This document shows, piece by piece, positions 61,282-64,000 of a stretch of DNA of 64,000 nucleotides; position 1 is the stretch's first letter, and each line of letters starts with the position of its first letter. The notes below the pieces were generated by a model that was not told where the DNA came from, did not search any database, and saw only the letters and a program-made list of their open reading frames with translations. The stretch covers positions 36,196 to 100,195 of the forward strand of contig JBOFRL010000078.1 in the NCBI GenBank assembly GCA_051650965.1, written 5' to 3'. The stretch is from Enterovibrio sp051650965 (GTDB lineage Bacteria; Pseudomonadota; Gammaproteobacteria; Enterobacterales; Vibrionaceae). The translations under genes were made by a program, and so were the position numbers.

Positions 61282-62034
61282 CTAACCTGTAAGCTTTGCG
61301 CGCAACGCGTCGAGATCTTCAGCGGTATCGACGCCGTGCTCTGGGAGCGTGTTTGCGATCCCGACAGCAATATCAATGCCGTGCGCAAGTGGGCGCAGCT
61401 GCTCAAGTTTTTCTATCTTCTCAAGCTCGCACTGCGGCAACGCGCTGATAGTTTTGAGCGTTTTAACCGTATAAGCATACAGGCCGATATGGCGATAAAA
61501 ATTGCCAGCCGCCATTTTCTTCTCGGGCAGCGAAAATTCATCGCGCGGATACGGGATCGGCGCACGGCTAAAATAAAGCGCGCGGCCATCTTGCGCCACA
61601 ACCACTTTGACGACGTTGGGATTGAGCAAGTCGCCAAGCTGCGTGAGCGGGTGAATAAGCGTTGCCATTTGCGGCTTAGCCTGCGCTTTTAAAAGCTTGG
61701 CCAGCTGCAAAAGCAGCTCTGCAGGCATGCACGGCTCATCGCCTTGTAAATTAAGGATAATGTCATCATCCGGCAGCGAAAGTTGCTCGGCAACTTCTGC
61801 CAATCTGTCTGTGCCAGATTGATGCTCGGCGGATGTCATCACCCCTTGCGCGCCATATTGCTGCGCGCACGCCAAAATGCGCGCATCGTCGGTCGCAACA
61901 TACACTTTGGCAAAATGCACTTTCGCCTTTTCAATCACATGCGCTAGCATCGGCTTACCGGCAAGATCAAGCAGCGGTTTTCCAGGAAGACGGCTCGAGC
62001 TAAATCGCGCCGGAATAATAATGTGCGTAGTCAT
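61282..62034 (-). CDS. kdsB: 3-deoxy-manno-octulosonate (Kdo) cytidylyltransferase
   Basis: 250 residues. Activates Kdo to CMP-Kdo for lipid A. IIIPARFSSSRLPGKPLLDLAGKPMLAHVI, VATDD, HQSGTDRLAEV, ILNLQGDEPCMP, and FSRAPIPYPRD are the KdsB signatures. TAGGAGG precedes the ATG. Eight bases after the HAD gene, so the two are probably one transcript. Confidence 0.96.
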   Translation of the reverse strand: MTTHIIIPARFSSSRLPGKPLLDLAGKPMLAHVIEKAKVHFAKVYVATDDARILACAQQYGAQGVMTSAEHQSGTDRLAEVAEQLSLPDDDIILNLQGDEPCMPAELLLQLAKLLKAQAKPQMATLIHPLTQLGDLLNPNVVKVVVAQDGRALYFSRAPIPYPRDEFSLPEKKMAAGNFYRHIGLYAYTVKTLKTISALPQCELEKIEKLEQLRPLAHGIDIAVGIANTLPEHGVDTAEDLDALRAKLTG

Positions 62035-62042
62035 CGCGCCTC

Positions 62043-62768
62043 CTAGTTTTGCAAATACGTGGCGTGCTGCTCGATCACAGCTTCCATCAAAGACGGCTCA
62101 TGGATCACGTAGGTCGCAAATGGCGCAGGCGGCGTGTCTTGTCCACTTTTTGTCACCCAAATGTTGGCAATGCCGGTATGATACGCGCCGGTAATGTCGC
62201 ACTCAAACGAATCGCCCACATGAATCGCTTCCTGCGCGCTGCAACCTGCCAGCGCCAGCGCGGTTTCAAAAATGGAAGTGGCCGGTTTTTCCTCGGGCTG
62301 CTCTTTGCCAACCAAAATGTGATCGACGAACGCCTCTAGCTTTAGCGTCGCAATTTTGGGACGCTGCGAAAAAGAGGAGCCATTCGTTATCACAACCAGC
62401 GTATATTTGGCGCGCAGCCGGCGTAGCATCGCTTCAATGCCGGGGAAAAACTGTAAAGCAGCCATGCGCAGCTTGTCAAATTGTGTTTGAATTTGCTGCG
62501 CTTTTTCTAAATCAAGTTCGATATTTTGCTCAGCAAACAGCGTTTGGATGAGCGCTAAACGAAACGTCAAATCATCGCTCAAATGCTCAAGCTTAGGGAA
62601 TTTCAAACGGCGAAAAAAGCCATCAACGTAGCGGGTCGCAAACCGCTCGCCATCAAGCGTAGGATACTGATCGGCAAGCCAAATTTTTAAGTCTTGGCAG
62701 GCCTGACGCGTTGCGCCATCGCTGTCAGACAAGGTCTGATCTAAATCTAAAAATACCGCTTTTAACAT
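62043..62768 (-). CDS. HAD-family phosphatase resembling N-acylneuraminate-9-phosphatase
   Basis: 241 residues from the ATG at 62768, preceded by AAGGAG; an upstream GTG at 62786 is less likely. HAD motifs: VFLDLDQTLSDSDGATRQAC (motif I), VVITNGSS (II), GKEQPEEKPATSIFE (III) and VGDSFECDITGAYHTG (IV). The EKPATSIF and GDSFECDI pattern is that of the NANP/YjjG group. The location between kdsB and pseB suggests a role in Kdo or nonulosonic acid synthesis; the substrate is not proven. Confidence 0.78.
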   Translation of the reverse strand: MLKAVFLDLDQTLSDSDGATRQACQDLKIWLADQYPTLDGERFATRYVDGFFRRLKFPKLEHLSDDLTFRLALIQTLFAEQNIELDLEKAQQIQTQFDKLRMAALQFFPGIEAMLRRLRAKYTLVVITNGSSFSQRPKIATLKLEAFVDHILVGKEQPEEKPATSIFETALALAGCSAQEAIHVGDSFECDITGAYHTGIANIWVTKSGQDTPPAPFATYVIHEPSLMEAVIEQHATYLQN

Positions 62769-62812
62769 GGCTTGCTCCTTTTCCACTCATTAGTTGGCAA
62801 ACTGCGCCTTGG

Positions 62813-63330
62813 CTATTCGACGACCGGCATTTTACTGCCAATTGCTTGATAAGGCGAAAAATTATGGTCAACGTGCTCTTTGATCAGCTTGCGCAAATTC
62901 TCGACGCTTTCCCACTGGGTATTGTTTTGCGAGCTGTAACGAAAACCTTGCGCCACTCTGGTCGCGTTATGGTGCGTCAGATAGTCGTCCATCGTGTAAC
63001 TAAATGAAACTGAAGGCAATATTGCGTAATAATCCCCAAGCTCAATCGTATTGAGCGAATCTGTGTCGGTGATCATCTCCTCGTGCAATTTTTCCCCTGG
63101 GCGAATGCCGACAATCCGTTGCTCGCAATCGGGAGCGACGGCGCGCGCCACATCCACAACGCGATACGAGGGAATTTTGGGAATAAAAATTTCGCCGCCC
63201 AGATGATTTTTTAACGCAAACAACACCATATCAACGCCGTCATCAAGCGAAATATTAAAGCGCGTCATCTCGGGATGAGTGATGGGCAGCGTGCCGCTTT
63301 TGCGCTGCTGCAAAAAAAAGGGGATCACGG
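62813..63330 (-). pseudogene. pseB: pseB, 3' part, cut off by an IS3-family element
   Basis: About 171 C-terminal residues of UDP-N-acetylglucosamine 4,6-dehydratase (inverting), first enzyme of CMP-pseudaminic acid synthesis. Seen: LPITHPEMTRFNISLDDGVDMVL, GGEIFIPKIPSYRVVDVA, IVGIRPGEKLHEEMI and YAILP. A full PseB is about 330 residues; the NAD-binding N-terminal half is missing. The recognisable sequence stops at VIPFFLQQ (about 63328), and the next bases belong to the IS end. The 5' half may lie beyond the IS, outside the window. Confidence 0.85.
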
Positions 63331-64000
63331 TAATCCCCCCATTTTTAATCGTCGTTAAAAGTAGAGGTTATGCGGCCATCAATGGCGGCTTTCCGCCATT
63401 AGCCTGATGTGGCCGTTCATGATTGTAAAACCAAAGCCATTTAGTGGCATAATCTTGAACTTCTTCAAGCGAATCAAACAGATGCTTGCTGACCCAGCTG
63501 TATCTAACCGTCCTGTTGTGTCGTTCAATATAGGCATTTTGCTGCGGTTTGCCAGGCTGGATGTAGTCGATGCGGATCCTATGCTGTTTGGCCCACGCGG
63601 TGAATGCATGACTAATGAACTCCGGTCCATTATCGCAGCGAATGGCCAGCGGCTTGCAGCGCCATTCAAATAGCCGTTCTAGCGTTCGGATCACGCATGT
63701 GGTTGGCAATGAAAATCCCGCCTCGATGGCCAATCCTTCGCGTTTGAAATCATCAATGACGTTAAATAACCGATACTTACGGCCATCAGACAGCTGATCA
63801 TGCATAAAATCTATCGACCAAACCTGATCAGGTTTTATCGGCTCTTTCAGCGGCTCCGGCGCATTGCGTTTTAAGCGCCGGCGCGGCTTGATGCGCAAAT
63901 TTAACGCAAGTTCGCAGTAAATTCGATAAACGCGCTTATGATTCCAAGCAAAACCTTTCACATTGCGCAGATAATGAAAGCACTGACCAAATCCCCAATC
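63329..64000. mobile_element. IS3-family insertion sequence, partial (runs off the right edge)
   Basis: One end lies at about 63329: plus strand GGTAATCCCCCC with a following AT stretch looks like a terminal repeat and is where the pseB match ends. It holds the 3' part of the orfB transposase. The other end, orfA and the target duplication are outside the window, so the exact boundary is not proven. Confidence 0.8.
63368..64000 (-). CDS. IS3-family transposase OrfB, C-terminal part (partial at the right edge)
   Basis: The frame is open to base 64000. DDE integrase core: WSIDFMHDQLSDGRKYRLFNVIDD (first Asp), IRCDNGPEFIS (second Asp), and NAYIERHNRTVRYSW (Glu). DWGFGQCFHYLRNV and WNHKRVYRIYCELALNLRIK upstream are the usual OrfB lead-in; it ends HERPHQANGGKPPLMAA. 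In IS3 elements OrfB is made as an OrfAB fusion by frameshifting; that part is outside the window. Confidence 0.93.
   Translation of the reverse strand, partial: DWGFGQCFHYLRNVKGFAWNHKRVYRIYCELALNLRIKPRRRLKRNAPEPLKEPIKPDQVWSIDFMHDQLSDGRKYRLFNVIDDFKREGLAIEAGFSLPTTCVIRTLERLFEWRCKPLAIRCDNGPEFISHAFTAWAKQHRIRIDYIQPGKPQQNAYIERHNRTVRYSWVSKHLFDSLEEVQDYATKWLWFYNHERPHQANGGKPPLMAA

Noticed and set aside
1..64000. CRISPR arrays, tRNA and rRNA genes
   Set aside because: No regularly spaced direct repeats, tRNA T-loop patterns or rRNA sequence were noticed on reading; a covariance-model scan would be needed for certainty.

Overview
The window is a 64 kb piece of a gammaproteobacterial chromosome. Gene neighbourhoods known from Escherichia coli, Vibrio, Shewanella and Aeromonas recur almost intact: sppA-ansA, gapA-yeaD, aspS/cmoAB, pspABC-ycjX-ycjF facing pspF-sapABCDF, aroA-cmk-rpsA-ihfB-lapAB-pyrF, and yciV-yciO-rluB. 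A family II pyrophosphatase, a DUF2989 lipoprotein and the retropepsin/7TM/ATP-grasp operon point to the Vibrionales-Alteromonadales-Aeromonadales side rather than the Enterobacterales. I cannot name the species from this alone.

Layout. 1-4.1 kb is metal uptake: feoAB (5' part of feoB only) behind a Fur-box-like sequence, and divergent znuA / znuCB around a Zur-like palindrome. 4.2-14.2 kb holds signal peptide peptidase, asparaginase, a DUF2989 lipoprotein, gapA-yeaD, aspS and the tRNA-uridine genes cmoAB. 14.4-17.9 kb is a tight three-gene operon (lipoprotein retropepsin-like protease, inactive transglutaminase with seven TM helices, RimK-like ATP-grasp ligase). 18.3-20.9 kb has pykA, rimJ and ogt. 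20.9-31.5 kb is the envelope-stress psp block with a clear sigma-54 promoter before pspA, pspF in the opposite direction, and the sap ABC transporter. 31.5-43.3 kb, mostly on the minus strand, carries pyrF, lapBA, ihfB, rpsA, cmk, aroA, serC and gyrA, with a metallo-beta-lactamase-fold gene between serC and aroA. 43.4-52.9 kb has epmC, a one-domain mnmD, fabB, a free-standing LON domain protein, rluB, yciO, rnm, a BOF-fold protein, fur and glnS.

53.0-55.3 kb is the most unusual part. An AT-richer patch between glnS and ppaC encodes a 544-residue protein with the signature residues of the edema factor/CyaA/ExoY class of nucleotidyl cyclase toxins, in the ExoY-type form. It is divergent from a 99-residue cysteine-rich protein that I do not recognise. 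No secretion system is visible in the window.

55.4-64 kb has ppaC, the 4.5S (SRP) RNA gene on the minus strand, a cardiolipin synthase, a possible GspS-beta-like pilot lipoprotein, yciB, bglA, kdsB, a HAD phosphatase resembling N-acylneuraminate-9-phosphatase, and the 3' part of pseB, which is cut off by an IS3-family element running out of the window.

Other points of note: GyrA has Ile at the position of E. coli Ser83, a known quinolone-resistance site, and a 24-bp tandem duplication in its C-terminal half; PspF carries GSFSGA instead of GAFTGA; MnmC lacks its oxidase half.
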